NCBI RefSeq assembly: GCF_965200585.1
Contig: NZ_OZ241361.1
DNA length: 64,000 nt
Direction: 5' to 3' (one strand)
Origin: Bacterioplanoides sp965200585
GTDB lineage: Bacteria > Pseudomonadota > Gammaproteobacteria > Pseudomonadales > Oceanobacteraceae
In this document: piece after piece, positions 8,442 to 17,122 of the stretch
Layout: every line of letters begins with the position of its first letter
How positions within the stretch are numbered: position 1 is the first letter of the stretch
Program-made: the position numbers and the translations under genes
Notes under the pieces: model-generated
Databases searched by the model: none
What the model was told of the DNA's origin: nothing
The model's input: only the letters and a program-made list of their open reading frames with translations

Positions 8442-9371
8442 ATGGCAACAATTCGCAATTTCCCGTTTCAAACTTTAAAGCTCTTTCTGCTACTCACGGC
8501 ATTACTCGTTGCATTAGCTACGGCATCAACACCGGCTCAAGCCAAACCGTCTCTGGTGTGGCAGTGGCAGCATCCTTTCTCGGCTCAGGAGCAACAGGTT
8601 ATTCGCCAGTGGTTAACCGAAGTGCACAACTCCATGACGGATTTATATGGCGAACTTCCCTTCCCAATCTATTTAAAATTGTACCGAGTGGATCGTCATA
8701 CCGATGACGATATGGGTGAGCCGGTTCCCTGGGCCAGAACCCGACGCCAGACCAACCGACAGTCGTTGGAATTTTATATTGATACCCGTTATTCACTGGA
8801 TGACTTACGCCGCGACTGGACGGCACCACATGAGTTTTCTCATCTGATTTTTCCTTATCTGGGTGAAAAAGACGCTTGGTTAGCGGAAGGGTTTGCCAGC
8901 TACCTGCAATATCAGGTGATGAAAAAGATAGGCGTTATTGATGGCTATACCCACCAGCAACGACTGATCAAACAAATTCAGAAGGCTGAAAAAAATTACG
9001 CTATCAGCCCGGCGTTGCGCAGTTTTCGGCAAAGCGAGTTGCCCGCTTTTGCGGAGGTAGCACCGGTGCTACGACTGTATGGCGACCACCCTACTATGTA
9101 CTGGGGCGGTGCCGTGTTCTTTTTACAGGTGGATGCACAACTGCAAAAAAAAGGCGGATTACAGTCGGTGCTGAAGCGTTATATCAAGTGTTGCCGAACC
9201 TTGTCTTATCAGGATCATTCTGAGCAAACCACACAGCAATTATTGGATACTTTGGATCGTTTATCTTTTAGCCAGATTTTTTCAGATACCTATCAGCAGT
9301 TTCAGAGCAAGGCAGGCTTTCCGGAATATCGTAAGTTCATTAGATCATTTGACCAAAGCTCTGCTAACTAA
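8442..9371 (+). CDS. Secreted gluzincin-type metallopeptidase
   Basis: This encodes a 309-aa protein with a signal peptide (hydrophobic core FLLLTALLVALATAS, cleavage near AQA-KP). Residues 130-134 are HEFSH, an HExxH zinc site, and 14 residues later the sequence WLAEGFASY supplies the third ligand, Glu149. This resembles M1/M61-like gluzincins, with a shorter spacer than the 18 residues of M1 aminopeptidases. It should be a periplasmic or secreted peptidase; the substrate is unknown. It stands alone after the TA pair and its stop codon overlaps, tail to tail, the gene on the other strand (9368-9733). Confidence 0.75.
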   Translation: MATIRNFPFQTLKLFLLLTALLVALATASTPAQAKPSLVWQWQHPFSAQEQQVIRQWLTEVHNSMTDLYGELPFPIYLKLYRVDRHTDDDMGEPVPWARTRRQTNRQSLEFYIDTRYSLDDLRRDWTAPHEFSHLIFPYLGEKDAWLAEGFASYLQYQVMKKIGVIDGYTHQQRLIKQIQKAEKNYAISPALRSFRQSELPAFAEVAPVLRLYGDHPTMYWGGAVFFLQVDAQLQKKGGLQSVLKRYIKCCRTLSYQDHSEQTTQQLLDTLDRLSFSQIFSDTYQQFQSKAGFPEYRKFIRSFDQSSAN

Positions 9372-9733
9372 ACTCTGAACATCTTACTAAAGCCTTTCAA
9401 AATCAATGCAAACAGCAAAACCCAGGCACTCACAAGGCACAACGTATATTGCAAAGTTAATATAAAGGCGACGACTTCACGAATCGGGCCAATACCAATC
9501 AGTCCTATTACTGAAAAACACACGATGATTGATCCAGGAATGATGGATAACTTAAGTAGCCCGTTCGACTGGTAAATCGCCATTACCTTCAGACCTTTTT
9601 TATACGCAATTTTACAGTACAAGCCGTAGGTAATTGCTGCCATACAAAATATTTCCAAGATCAAAATAACTGGCAGTATCATATAAAACAGCGTTAAAAC
9701 AAAGCCGAATACAAACTCTAAGAATTCCATCAC
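9368..9733 (-). CDS. Small hypothetical membrane protein
   Basis: This encodes a 121-aa (or 120-aa from the second Met) hydrophobic protein with about three membrane segments: near residues 5-35, 60-82 and 88-112. I recognise no family. It overlaps the stop of the peptidase gene by 4 bp, tail to tail. The region is fairly AT-rich. Whether it is expressed cannot be judged from sequence alone. Confidence 0.5.
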   Translation of the reverse strand: MMEFLEFVFGFVLTLFYMILPVILILEIFCMAAITYGLYCKIAYKKGLKVMAIYQSNGLLKLSIIPGSIIVCFSVIGLIGIGPIREVVAFILTLQYTLCLVSAWVLLFALILKGFSKMFRV

Positions 9734-9814
9734 TTTTCAACTGAGGACTATTAATACCGTCAACAATACAACAATAGCGATAAGAGTTCCTGCTTTCACC
9801 TAAGAATGTCAAAG

Positions 9815-10312
9815 TTATAACGACACCTGCTCAGCCACGGTCACCTCACGGGTAATTGGCTCAATTGACGTGTCATAAAACCAGACCTGAACTAGTACCT
9901 TTTCCAGATGCTGCGGCAGGGTTAATGCTTTATTAAATACGCCATTATTCACGGAGCTGCCTAAAACCCGACTGTTATAGTTAATTTGCCATTGGTTATT
10001 TTCTGTCTGGCGATAGTCTGAATACACCGAAATATAGGCTTTTTGTTGCTGAAACTGATCCAGATTCACCGACAGGTCCATCGCAAATGCAGAGGTAAAA
10101 GCCAGTCCTTCTGGTGCTTCAATCTCCGCTGTCGTGAGTGGTGTAACTGAAGGCGTTGAAGGTTCGGGCGTTGAGGTTGCCGGAGCTGATGGCGGTTGGC
10201 CTCCATTTCCAGACGCGGAAGAACCACCCGAACCGCCACCTCCGCAGCCCGCCAATCCCAGTGATAGACTCAGCCCAACAATCAATGACATACTCAGTTT
10301 TAAGTTTTTCAT
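9815..10312 (-). CDS. Lipoprotein with Gly/Ser/Pro linker, partner of LruC protein
   Basis: This encodes a 165-aa lipoprotein. The lipobox is LGLAGC, followed by a flexible linker rich in Gly, Ser, Pro and Thr (to about residue 65). The C-terminal ~100 residues form a small beta-rich domain (AYISVYSDYR, VLVQVWFYD). It lies 56 bp downstream of the LruC-domain gene on the same strand, so both are probably one operon. The domain could bind the LruC protein or a carbohydrate; no family is recognised. Confidence 0.7.
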   Translation of the reverse strand: MKNLKLSMSLIVGLSLSLGLAGCGGGGSGGSSASGNGGQPPSAPATSTPEPSTPSVTPLTTAEIEAPEGLAFTSAFAMDLSVNLDQFQQQKAYISVYSDYRQTENNQWQINYNSRVLGSSVNNGVFNKALTLPQHLEKVLVQVWFYDTSIEPITREVTVAEQVSL

Positions 10313-10368
10313 AATCGGTTACCTGTTATCTAATGTCTGTTTAAATCGCATATTGGTAGAAGCGCTTT

Positions 10369-12432
10369 TTATGGATAGACCTGACTATCAACACGGCGAT
10401 GGCTCTGATACCAGTCTTTAAATTCCTGTTTATTCGATAAGATGTGATCACGGAATTTTGGATACGCCTGCAGCAGATCCACCCCACTTTTTGGGTGTTT
10501 CCAGCTGGTTGCCATCTCCATCGCCCACGGCAGGTTGTTGGCATTTTTGAAGAAGCGTTGCTGTTCCTGACTCGATGTATCGTCACCCGTCGCCAGCATG
10601 CCGGTATCCGCCTGCTCTGTTGGCGCCATATCCGCCAGATGCATTTCCCACTCACGGCCCGGGTTCGAGTTAAAGTACGAGCCGTGATAACGATTGGGCG
10701 TCGCAAAGATAAACGGATCGTATAAGGTGCTGATGCTCGAAGCAGGCTGTAGCTCGGTGAATGGCAGGCGCAGTTCAAACTCAAACTGAATATCGTCCAT
10801 ACATTGGCTGCTGGTACGGTAAAAATCACAATTGGTATCCACCAGCTGCCAAACGTCACCGGTAATAATCGCAATCAGCTCATCGCTGCCCTGCTCAATC
10901 GGATTGCTCTGGAGCGTGGCTTCAGCACCGTTCACGATATGGGTGTACTTCATCGCCTGAGTGTCGACCGCCGATGCCTGCACACCCGGCACCCGAATGG
11001 CAAAGCCGTTGTGATAGCTGGCACCAATGGCCACCAGTTGGCCGTGGAAATCGACCCGCTTTAACTGACCTGCCTGCTCAACGGTCACGGTACGATAATG
11101 AAACACCACATCGTTCATATCGTAATCACCTTCGTATGGCCATAAATCTTCGTAAGCTAACGTGGTCCAGCCATCGGCCGATGGGTAATAGCTGTAGCTC
11201 ACCCCTTCGTCGGTAACCACTACCTGATGATCTTCCACTTCACCGTCGATAGCACCGCCTAACGGGCCGATATCCTGCTGCGAGCCATAACGTAACCGCG
11301 CCCAGGTAACACCCGGTTCAGCATCGACCGGAACCTCCAACGAAATCACATTACTACCCGCCTGCAGGCGCTGGTTTTTAGCAATTTGCTCGTCTTCAGC
11401 GGAAAACACACCGTCCTGATTCCAATCAACCCAGGCTTGCAGATATGCCTCCTCAGACGCCGTAATCACCGTGGGGGAATCCAAGCCTTTTACCAGGCCG
11501 GTCACCAGTCCCAGGCCATCGTTATTGTTATCGTCACCGGGTTTATTCATCCCTAAATAAAGCTCCCCCTGAAACTCATGGCGTGGGCCATTGGAGTCGA
11601 CGCTGTTTCCATAACTTTCCGGAGCATCACCAAAATCGTACTGGGTGGTATCGTCTTCGGTAATCAGATCGGCAAACACACAACGAGCGCCGTCATTTTG
11701 GTTGGACGATGGCCCGTAGGCAAAGAACTCTGCTGAAACATCGTCAGCCATCGGGTTAATGCGGAAAATATGACCATCCTGATTGCGCGAGATATACATA
11801 TAGCCGTCGGAATCAAAATACGCGGCACCAAAGGTACCGGTGACACCCGTGTTGCCAACTGCAGTTGCCACCCCGGTCTCAATATCAAAGCGATGTAACA
11901 CACCACTGCGGTTATCAATGCCGTAAAGAATATGATCCGGGTGGAAAGCAAAGTCTGTCAGCTGAACCCGTGCGGTATTGGTGATGGTTTGCACCACCAG
12001 ATAATTATCGGCGTCTTCATCCAGGTTCACCTTGTATAGGCCCGAACCCGTGCGATAAAAATAATAGTGATGATCGTAAACATCACCCACATAAAAAGAG
12101 CCGCCGGGCTGGTTGATCAACGGCAGCGTGGTTTCGTTAAAGTCTTTATCCAGCCGCATAAACTCAAGGGTGGTGGTGCTGAAGCCATAAAAGTAGCTTT
12201 CACTCTGCCCTTGTTCATTAAAGTAATAATCGAACCCGAGGCCATTAATATTGATATTACGGCCACTGGCGATGGTGCCCTGAACCTGCTCGTAGTTACC
12301 GGTTAACAGGTTAACCTCATAAACCACCAGCGGTTTTCGCTGAAACAGGTAAGCCTTACCGGAGCAAGTCTCAAACGGCGTGGCCATCGTAAACGATGAG
12401 CACAACAACAGAATAAGCAGGTGATAGCGCAT
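10369..12432 (-). CDS. LruC-domain exported protein with GEVED domain
   Basis: This encodes a 687-aa protein with a signal peptide (MRYHLLILLLCSSFTMA). The N-terminal ~250 residues look like a beta-propeller of the DUF6923 kind (repeated TGxLYRxD-type strands such as SGVLHRFDIETGVATAVG). A GEVED domain follows, from DFGDAPESYG to GEVEDHQV. The C-terminal part is an LruC domain, recognised by YEDLWPYEGDYDMNDVVF and LPFTELQPASSIS. LruC proteins are exported and of unknown biochemical role, often surface or matrix associated. Asp/Asn-rich loops (PGDDNNNDGLG) suggest calcium binding. The leader has a hairpin at 12450-12478. Confidence 0.85.
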   Translation of the reverse strand: MRYHLLILLLCSSFTMATPFETCSGKAYLFQRKPLVVYEVNLLTGNYEQVQGTIASGRNININGLGFDYYFNEQGQSESYFYGFSTTTLEFMRLDKDFNETTLPLINQPGGSFYVGDVYDHHYYFYRTGSGLYKVNLDEDADNYLVVQTITNTARVQLTDFAFHPDHILYGIDNRSGVLHRFDIETGVATAVGNTGVTGTFGAAYFDSDGYMYISRNQDGHIFRINPMADDVSAEFFAYGPSSNQNDGARCVFADLITEDDTTQYDFGDAPESYGNSVDSNGPRHEFQGELYLGMNKPGDDNNNDGLGLVTGLVKGLDSPTVITASEEAYLQAWVDWNQDGVFSAEDEQIAKNQRLQAGSNVISLEVPVDAEPGVTWARLRYGSQQDIGPLGGAIDGEVEDHQVVVTDEGVSYSYYPSADGWTTLAYEDLWPYEGDYDMNDVVFHYRTVTVEQAGQLKRVDFHGQLVAIGASYHNGFAIRVPGVQASAVDTQAMKYTHIVNGAEATLQSNPIEQGSDELIAIITGDVWQLVDTNCDFYRTSSQCMDDIQFEFELRLPFTELQPASSISTLYDPFIFATPNRYHGSYFNSNPGREWEMHLADMAPTEQADTGMLATGDDTSSQEQQRFFKNANNLPWAMEMATSWKHPKSGVDLLQAYPKFRDHILSNKQEFKDWYQSHRRVDSQVYP

Positions 12433-12449
12433 AATGGTTCTCCATTATT

Positions 12450-12478
12450 CAACAGTCATAAGGAATCAAAGACTGTTG
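12450..12478. promoter_or_regulatory. Hairpin in LruC-gene leader
   Basis: CAACAGTC and GACTGTTG form 8-bp perfect arms around a 13-base loop, starting 18 bp upstream of the LruC-domain start codon. This could be an RNA hairpin in the 5' leader or an operator. Confidence 0.4.
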
Positions 12479-12565
12479 AGCAATTCGGATACCAAACTAC
12501 AACTTACTGTTTTATAAGGGATTTTTTGAATTCATCATTCGCAATATGCGATAAGCCTTAAGGGT

Positions 12566-12580
12566 TTTGCAAAATGCAAA
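12566..12580. promoter_or_regulatory. Palindrome TTTGC-N5-GCAAA upstream of LruC gene
   Basis: A dyad of the same design as that upstream of glmS, about 135 bp upstream of the LruC-domain gene start. It can also be read as TTTGCA-AAA-TGCAAA. Possible shared regulator site. Confidence 0.3.
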
Positions 12581-12619
12581 GCACAACGGATGGTGAATAT
12601 AGAGAGGAGGTGGCGGATT

Positions 12620-12946
12620 TCAGGAGAAGTAATCCTTAATCCAGCCATAGACTGTATCACTGGTGACATCACTGGACTTCATCGCTTGATAGTCGTTACC
12701 CGGATCCTGATCAGTGAAGGTATATTGATACTGGATCAGCCCCGGATGTTCGTCATGCAGCACAATCAGAATACGCTTTTTATTGGGCAAACAGTCAATG
12801 GTCATTACATCAGCAGGAATACCCATTTTGCGCATGCCCTGCATGACACCAATCACCGGATTAATATCAGCAAAATCCTGCTGGATTTTGGCGTGGGCTT
12901 CACTGGCAATATCGGAGAAAGATAATAAGGCTTGATTGGCGTTCAT
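12620..12946 (-). CDS. Hypothetical protein, 108 aa
   Basis: This encodes a soluble 108-aa protein starting MNANQALLSFSDIASEAHAK. It has an alpha-beta pattern (IPADVMTIDCLPNKKRILIVLHDEHPG then a Tyr-rich strand and WIKDYFS at the end). I recognise no family. No strong ribosome binding site is visible. The overlapping frame on the opposite strand is less protein-like. It stands alone between the LruC gene and the DUF2442 gene. Confidence 0.5.
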   Translation of the reverse strand: MNANQALLSFSDIASEAHAKIQQDFADINPVIGVMQGMRKMGIPADVMTIDCLPNKKRILIVLHDEHPGLIQYQYTFTDQDPGNDYQAMKSSDVTSDTVYGWIKDYFS

Positions 12947-12992
12947 AGTAGATATAAGAGTTAGTATTTTTAATCAATAAATAGCGATGAGT

Positions 12993-13229
12993 TTATTTAC
13001 AAAGATGGTTTTTTAGGAACTCAGGAGCCAAGTCTGCGCCATTAGGCCATACAACAGTTTCAAGCTCAGGATCTACCGATAACTTTGAAAAGAATTCAGG
13101 GTTGTTCAGTGGTTCAAACATTGAGCCTTTCAATTGGTTTTTTAGATCAACTTCACCTGAAGTTCCATCATCAAATGAAACCCAGAGCCTGAATTCTTTC
13201 ACATACTTTGCGGCTTTTACATGAAGCAT
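12993..13229 (-). CDS. DUF2442 protein
   Basis: This encodes a 78-aa protein of the DUF2442 type: MLHVKAAKYVKEFRLWVSFDDGTSG is the typical start (D-x-x-L-x-V-x-F-x-D-G), and TVVWPNGADLAPEFL the typical end. DUF2442 proteins usually pair with DUF4160 proteins in small two-gene units, and some are annotated as toxin-antitoxin-like, without firm proof. The DUF4160 partner lies 5 bp upstream on the same strand. Confidence 0.85.
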   Translation of the reverse strand: MLHVKAAKYVKEFRLWVSFDDGTSGEVDLKNQLKGSMFEPLNNPEFFSKLSVDPELETVVWPNGADLAPEFLKNHLCK

Positions 13230-13234
13230 CTTAG

Positions 13235-13492
13235 TTACTCCAAAGGTTCAATATCATTAAGCGGCTCTCCGGCCTGTGCCAGCAGCCAGTTTTGTTCAAG
13301 CTCTGGTTTATGATGCGCAATCCATTCCTGAACAAATTTTACTGCTCTCTTTGGCAACCCACCTTCTAAAATATCACCGTCAAAACTAAATATAGCTTCA
13401 TGGCCTGAATACTTAGCGTGAAAGTGTGGCGGATTATGATCGTTAAAATACATAGCGATAATAATTCCGTAAAAGCGGCTAATAATTGGCAT
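13235..13492 (-). CDS. DUF4160 protein
   Basis: This encodes an 85-aa DUF4160 protein; MPIISRFYGIIIAMYFNDHN and PPHFHAKY are the family hallmark. I place the start at this ATG because GGGAG lies 9 bases upstream; a GTG three codons earlier overlaps that site. It forms a two-gene operon with the DUF2442 gene. The pair is widespread on accessory DNA and its activity is not established. Confidence 0.85.
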   Translation of the reverse strand: MPIISRFYGIIIAMYFNDHNPPHFHAKYSGHEAIFSFDGDILEGGLPKRAVKFVQEWIAHHKPELEQNWLLAQAGEPLNDIEPLE

Positions 13493-13581
13493 ACAAATCA
13501 CTCCCTGATATGCCTTTGATCCTACGCCTTTAGGCTATTGTGTCAAACTATCGGATAATCATTTTCCAATCAGAGGCAACT

Positions 13582-13611
13582 AAAAAACGGGAGCCGAAGC
13601 TCCCGTTTTTT
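13582..13611 (-). terminator. Rho-independent terminator of aspS
   Basis: AAAAAACGGGAGC and GCTCCCGTTTTTT form a 13-bp perfect stem with a CGAA tetraloop, 24 bp past the aspS stop, with a T-run on the aspS strand. It separates aspS from the DUF4160-DUF2442 genes. Confidence 0.9.
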
Positions 13612-13634
13612 AGTCGTTCAAAACCAAACCAGAA

Positions 13635-15410
13635 TTAAGATTCCGCTTTAGGCTTCTCACGCAGTTTGATATGCAGTTCACGCAGCTGAGCGTTGCCCAC
13701 TTCTCCCGGTGCGTCGGTCATTACACACGCAGCAGATTGAGTTTTCGGGAAGGCAATTACTTCACGGATCGACTGAGCACCAGTCAGCAGCATGACTAAG
13801 CGGTCTAAACCAAACGCCAGACCACCGTGTACCGGCGCACCGTACTTCAGCGCGTCCAGCAGGAAGCCAAACTTCTCTTGCTGTTCTTCTTCGCTGATAC
13901 CCAGTACGTCGAATACGGTTTCCTGCATCGACTGTTCGTGGATACGGATCGAACCGCCACCCAGCTCACAACCATTCAGAACCATATCGTAAGCACGAGA
14001 CAGCGCAGTCGTTGGTGCTGCTTTCAGCTCTTCCGGAGAGCAGGAAGGCGCAGTGAATGGGTGGTGAATCGCAGTGATACCACCGTCTTTGGTTTCTTCG
14101 AACATTGGGAAGTCAACAACCCAAAGCGGAGCCCACGCGCAGGTGTACAGGTTCAGGTCTTCACCCAGCTTACAACGCAGTGCACCCAGCGCTTCGTTTA
14201 CGATCACTTCTTTGTCAGCACCGAAGAAGATGATGTCGCCGTTTTGTGCGCCCAGCTTGTTCATGATGTCCATGGTGTTTTCTTCACCAATGAACTTGAT
14301 GATTGGAGATTGCAGGCCATTAACGCCGTTTTCAATCTCGTTCACCTTAATCCAAGCTAAGCCTTTGGCGCCGTAGATGCCAACAAACCTGGTGTATTCG
14401 TCGATTTGCTTACGGGAGATTTCAGCACCGCCCGGTACACGCAGCGCCGCTACGCGACCTTTAGGATCTTTTGCCGGGCCAGCGAATACTTTGAATTCGA
14501 TGTCTTGCAGGAATTCAGCAACGTCTACCAGCTCTAATGGAATACGCAGGTCTGGCTTATCAGAACCGTACTTTTCCATCGCTTCGGAGTAAGGCATACG
14601 TGGGAATTCACCCAACTGTACGTTGAGTTCTTTTTCGAAGATCTCGGTGATCATGCCCTGAGTCAGAGACATGATTTCTTCTTCGTCAATGAAAGAAGCT
14701 TCGATATCGATCTGAGTGAATTCCGGCTGACGGTCTGCACGCAGGTCTTCGTCACGGAAACACTTAGCAATCTGGTAGTAACGGTCAAAACCAGACACCA
14801 TCAACAGCTGCTTAAACAGCTGAGGCGACTGCGGCAGTGCAAAGAAGTTGTGCTCGTGAGTACGGCTTGGCACCAGGTAGTCACGGGCACCTTCTGGAGT
14901 AGCACGAGTCAGAATTGGGGTTTCAATATCCAGGAAGCCGTTGTCTTCCAGGTAACGACGTACATGAGAAGATACTTTAGAACGGAAGCGCAGCTTCTCT
15001 TGCATCTCAGGACGACGCATATCCATGTAGCGGTACTTCAGACGGATGTCTTCGCCCACATCGGTGTAGCCGTCTAATGGGAACGGAGGCGTTGCTGCCT
15101 TGTTCACCACGTTGATTTCTTTGCCCAGTACTTCGATCTTACCGGTGCGCATGTTTTCGTTGATGGTACCTTCAGGGCGACCACGAACGCGACCGGTGAT
15201 CTGAACCACAAACTCCGAACGCACGCTATCCGCAGTATTAAAAGCTTCTACGGTATCAGGATCGAATACCACCTGAACCAGACCTTCGCGATCGCGAACG
15301 TCTAAGAAGATAACGCCACCGTGGTCACGGCGACGGTGAACCCAACCACAAAAGGTTACGGTTTCGTCAATCAAGGTTTCGTTAATATCACCACAATAGT
15401 GCGTGCGCAT
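13635..15410 (-). CDS. aspS: Aspartyl-tRNA synthetase
   Basis: This encodes a 591-aa class II synthetase that charges tRNA-Asp. The start MRTHYCGDINETLIDE matches bacterial AspRS; an open frame continues upstream for 63 codons but does not look like protein. Domains in order: OB-fold anticodon-binding domain (CGWVHRRRDHGGVIFLDVRD, residues ~20-45), motif 2 FRDEDLRADRQPEFTQID, the GAD insert typical of bacteria (~300-420), and motif 3 HGGLAFGLDRLVMLLTG. Length equals the E. coli enzyme (590). A second ATG five codons upstream (15425) is an alternative start. A terminator follows. Confidence 0.97.
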   Translation of the reverse strand: MRTHYCGDINETLIDETVTFCGWVHRRRDHGGVIFLDVRDREGLVQVVFDPDTVEAFNTADSVRSEFVVQITGRVRGRPEGTINENMRTGKIEVLGKEINVVNKAATPPFPLDGYTDVGEDIRLKYRYMDMRRPEMQEKLRFRSKVSSHVRRYLEDNGFLDIETPILTRATPEGARDYLVPSRTHEHNFFALPQSPQLFKQLLMVSGFDRYYQIAKCFRDEDLRADRQPEFTQIDIEASFIDEEEIMSLTQGMITEIFEKELNVQLGEFPRMPYSEAMEKYGSDKPDLRIPLELVDVAEFLQDIEFKVFAGPAKDPKGRVAALRVPGGAEISRKQIDEYTRFVGIYGAKGLAWIKVNEIENGVNGLQSPIIKFIGEENTMDIMNKLGAQNGDIIFFGADKEVIVNEALGALRCKLGEDLNLYTCAWAPLWVVDFPMFEETKDGGITAIHHPFTAPSCSPEELKAAPTTALSRAYDMVLNGCELGGGSIRIHEQSMQETVFDVLGISEEEQQEKFGFLLDALKYGAPVHGGLAFGLDRLVMLLTGAQSIREVIAFPKTQSAACVMTDAPGEVGNAQLRELHIKLREKPKAES

Positions 15411-15459
15411 CGTTTGGTCCCGCATCAAAACGTCAATTTGAAATATAAAAAAGGCGGGC

Positions 15460-15465
15460 AGTATA
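15460..15465 (-). promoter_or_regulatory. Likely -10 box of aspS
   Basis: TATACT, preceded by TG, lies about 50 bp upstream of the aspS start codon. No good -35 is visible, so this is a tentative call. Confidence 0.35.
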
Positions 15466-15599
15466 CAGAATTTTTGCCGGGCATCCGATACTTCGCCATC
15501 AATTAATAACGAATTCGTCGATTTCACCCATTCTCGCGGCACAATTGCACCTTGAGGCATAGAACGGCTGCGGTAATCTAGCCCCATTAATAAGAACAA

Positions 15600-15650
15600 C
15601 CCCTATAAAAACAACACCCCCTATAAACACAACCCTTATAAAAACAACAA
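15600..15650. repeat. Three imperfect ~17-bp repeats, aspS/SDR intergenic
   Basis: Three head-to-tail units of the form CCCCTATAAAAACAACA lie between divergent aspS and the SDR gene. Each unit carries a TATAAA or TATAAAA core on the + strand, so they could offer alternative -10 elements for the SDR gene at 15675. Confidence 0.55.
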
Positions 15651-15674
15651 TCTCACGGACAGGTTCTCTTCTTT

Positions 15675-16493
15675 ATGCAATCTTTTACCAACAAAGTCGT
15701 TGTTATCACTGGCGCTGCGTCAGGCATTGGTCAGGCTCTGGCCCAGCAACTGAGCAAAGACGGCGCGCATCTGGCACTCTCCGATGTCAACATGTCGGGG
15801 CTGGAAGAAACACGAGCCAGCCTGATTGGCCCTGGCAAGGTGACACTGCATTCTCTCGATGTGGCAGATCGCTCAGCCTGGGAAAGTTACGCCGAAACCG
15901 TAGTAAACGAACACGGCCAGGTTGATGCCATTATTAACAATGCCGGTGTAGCGCTGTCAGAAACCATTGAAAAGATGAGCTATAAAGACATGGAGTGGAT
16001 TGTTGGCATTAATTTCTGGGGCGTGGTGTATGGCACCAAAACCTTCCTGCCCTACCTGAAGCAACGCCCGGAAGCGGCCATTATTAATATCTCGTCAATC
16101 TTTGGCATCATTGCACTACCCACCCAAGGCGCTTACAACGCCACCAAATTTGCCGTGCGTGGCTTTACCGAATCGCTGCGACAAGAACTGAAAAACACCA
16201 ATATTATGGTCACCACCGTTCATCCCGGTGGTATCAAAACCAATATTGTCCGTAATGGCCGCATTAACACTTCTTTTATGGGCAAGCAATCTCAGGAAGA
16301 GCAACACCAGAATTTTAAACAGAATGTCCGCACCAGCGCGCCTCAAGCCGCTAACATTATTCTCAATGGCACTATTAAAGGTAAGCGCCGGATTTTAATT
16401 GGTGCCGACGCCCGTCTGATGGATCGGATACAGCGTTTTTTACCAACCCGCTATACCGATCTTTTTGGCTGGGTGTTGCGTAAAATTGCTTAA
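15675..16493 (+). CDS. Short-chain dehydrogenase/reductase
   Basis: This encodes a 272-aa SDR oxidoreductase. The NAD(P)-binding motif TGAASGIG is near residue 13, NNAG follows near 88, and the catalytic set is ISSIFG (Ser), and YNATK (Tyr, Lys). The C-terminal ~60 residues (APQAANIILNGTIKGKRRILIGADARLMDRI) are typical of acyl or lipid-acting SDRs, often called acetoin- or AdhP-like. The substrate cannot be told. It is a single gene, divergent from aspS. Confidence 0.88.
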   Translation: MQSFTNKVVVITGAASGIGQALAQQLSKDGAHLALSDVNMSGLEETRASLIGPGKVTLHSLDVADRSAWESYAETVVNEHGQVDAIINNAGVALSETIEKMSYKDMEWIVGINFWGVVYGTKTFLPYLKQRPEAAIINISSIFGIIALPTQGAYNATKFAVRGFTESLRQELKNTNIMVTTVHPGGIKTNIVRNGRINTSFMGKQSQEEQHQNFKQNVRTSAPQAANIILNGTIKGKRRILIGADARLMDRIQRFLPTRYTDLFGWVLRKIA

Positions 16494-16518
16494 GGCCTGT
16501 TAGCAAGCACCACCAAAC

Positions 16519-16636
16519 CCCTGAAAAATCCGGGCCAAAAGTTGAGGCTGGCGAATAAATCTTTGCTATAGCGCATCTTTTGGCCAGATGGCTTACAAAA
16601 GCCTACAAAAACAGGGATTTCAGGCTTGCGTCGATG
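16519..16636. repeat. Nested inverted repeat between SDR and HU genes
   Basis: GGCCAAAAG (16533-16541) pairs with CTTTTGGCC (16577-16585). Outside it, CCTGAAAAATCC pairs imperfectly with GGGATTTCAGG further right, and GGCTT-ACAA-AAGCC makes a small hairpin. This may be a degenerate mobile palindrome or end structure for the SDR transcript. Confidence 0.45.
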
Positions 16637-16717
16637 TTCCTTTTACATAAAAATCTAACTCGCTGATTGCTGCAGCAGTCAGCTTTCGGAACCGAATATT
16701 TTTAAGGATACGCACCT

Positions 16718-17074
16718 ATGCCTGCTAAGAAAGCCGCTCCTGCACGTAAAATTACCGCAGTAAAAGAGAAGTTCACCAAAACTCAGATTCTGAACGAAAT
16801 CGCTGATAACACTGGCCTGAGCCGTAAAGAAGTGACTGCCGTTCTGGATGAACTGAGCATTGTTATCGAACGCCACGTGAAAAAGCGTTCTGTTGGTGAA
16901 TTCACTCTGCCTGGCTTACTGAAAATCAAAACCGTTAAAAAGCCTGCTCAAAAAGCACGCAAAAACGTACCAAACCCATTCCGTCCAGGCGAAACCATGG
17001 ACGTTGCAGCCAAGCCTGCTTCAACCAAGGTTAAGGTTCTGCCACTGAAAAAACTGAAAGATATGGCTCTGTAA
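16718..17074 (+). CDS. HU/IHF-family DNA-binding protein
   Basis: This encodes a 118-aa nucleoid-type protein, longer than the ~90-aa HU. The first 16 residues are a Lys/Ala/Pro-rich arm (MPAKKAAPARKITAVKEKF). The HU fold follows with TKTQILNEIADNTGLSRKEV and VGEFTLPGLLKIKTV. The usual GRNPxTG loop is replaced by NPFRPGETMDV, so DNA contacts may differ from HU. The C-terminus is basic. Such variants are common in Pseudomonas relatives. A strong hairpin terminator follows. Confidence 0.9.
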   Translation: MPAKKAAPARKITAVKEKFTKTQILNEIADNTGLSRKEVTAVLDELSIVIERHVKKRSVGEFTLPGLLKIKTVKKPAQKARKNVPNPFRPGETMDVAAKPASTKVKVLPLKKLKDMAL

Positions 17075-17122
17075 TCAGCCCATTATCCTTTGGCTGACCT
17101 TAAGGCAAAGGAACTTTCTGAT

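Noticed and set aside
15411..15599. Extended N-terminus of AspRS
   Set aside because: The open frame upstream adds 63 residues that do not align with AspRS, whose start MRTHYCGD is well known, and it spans the likely promoter.
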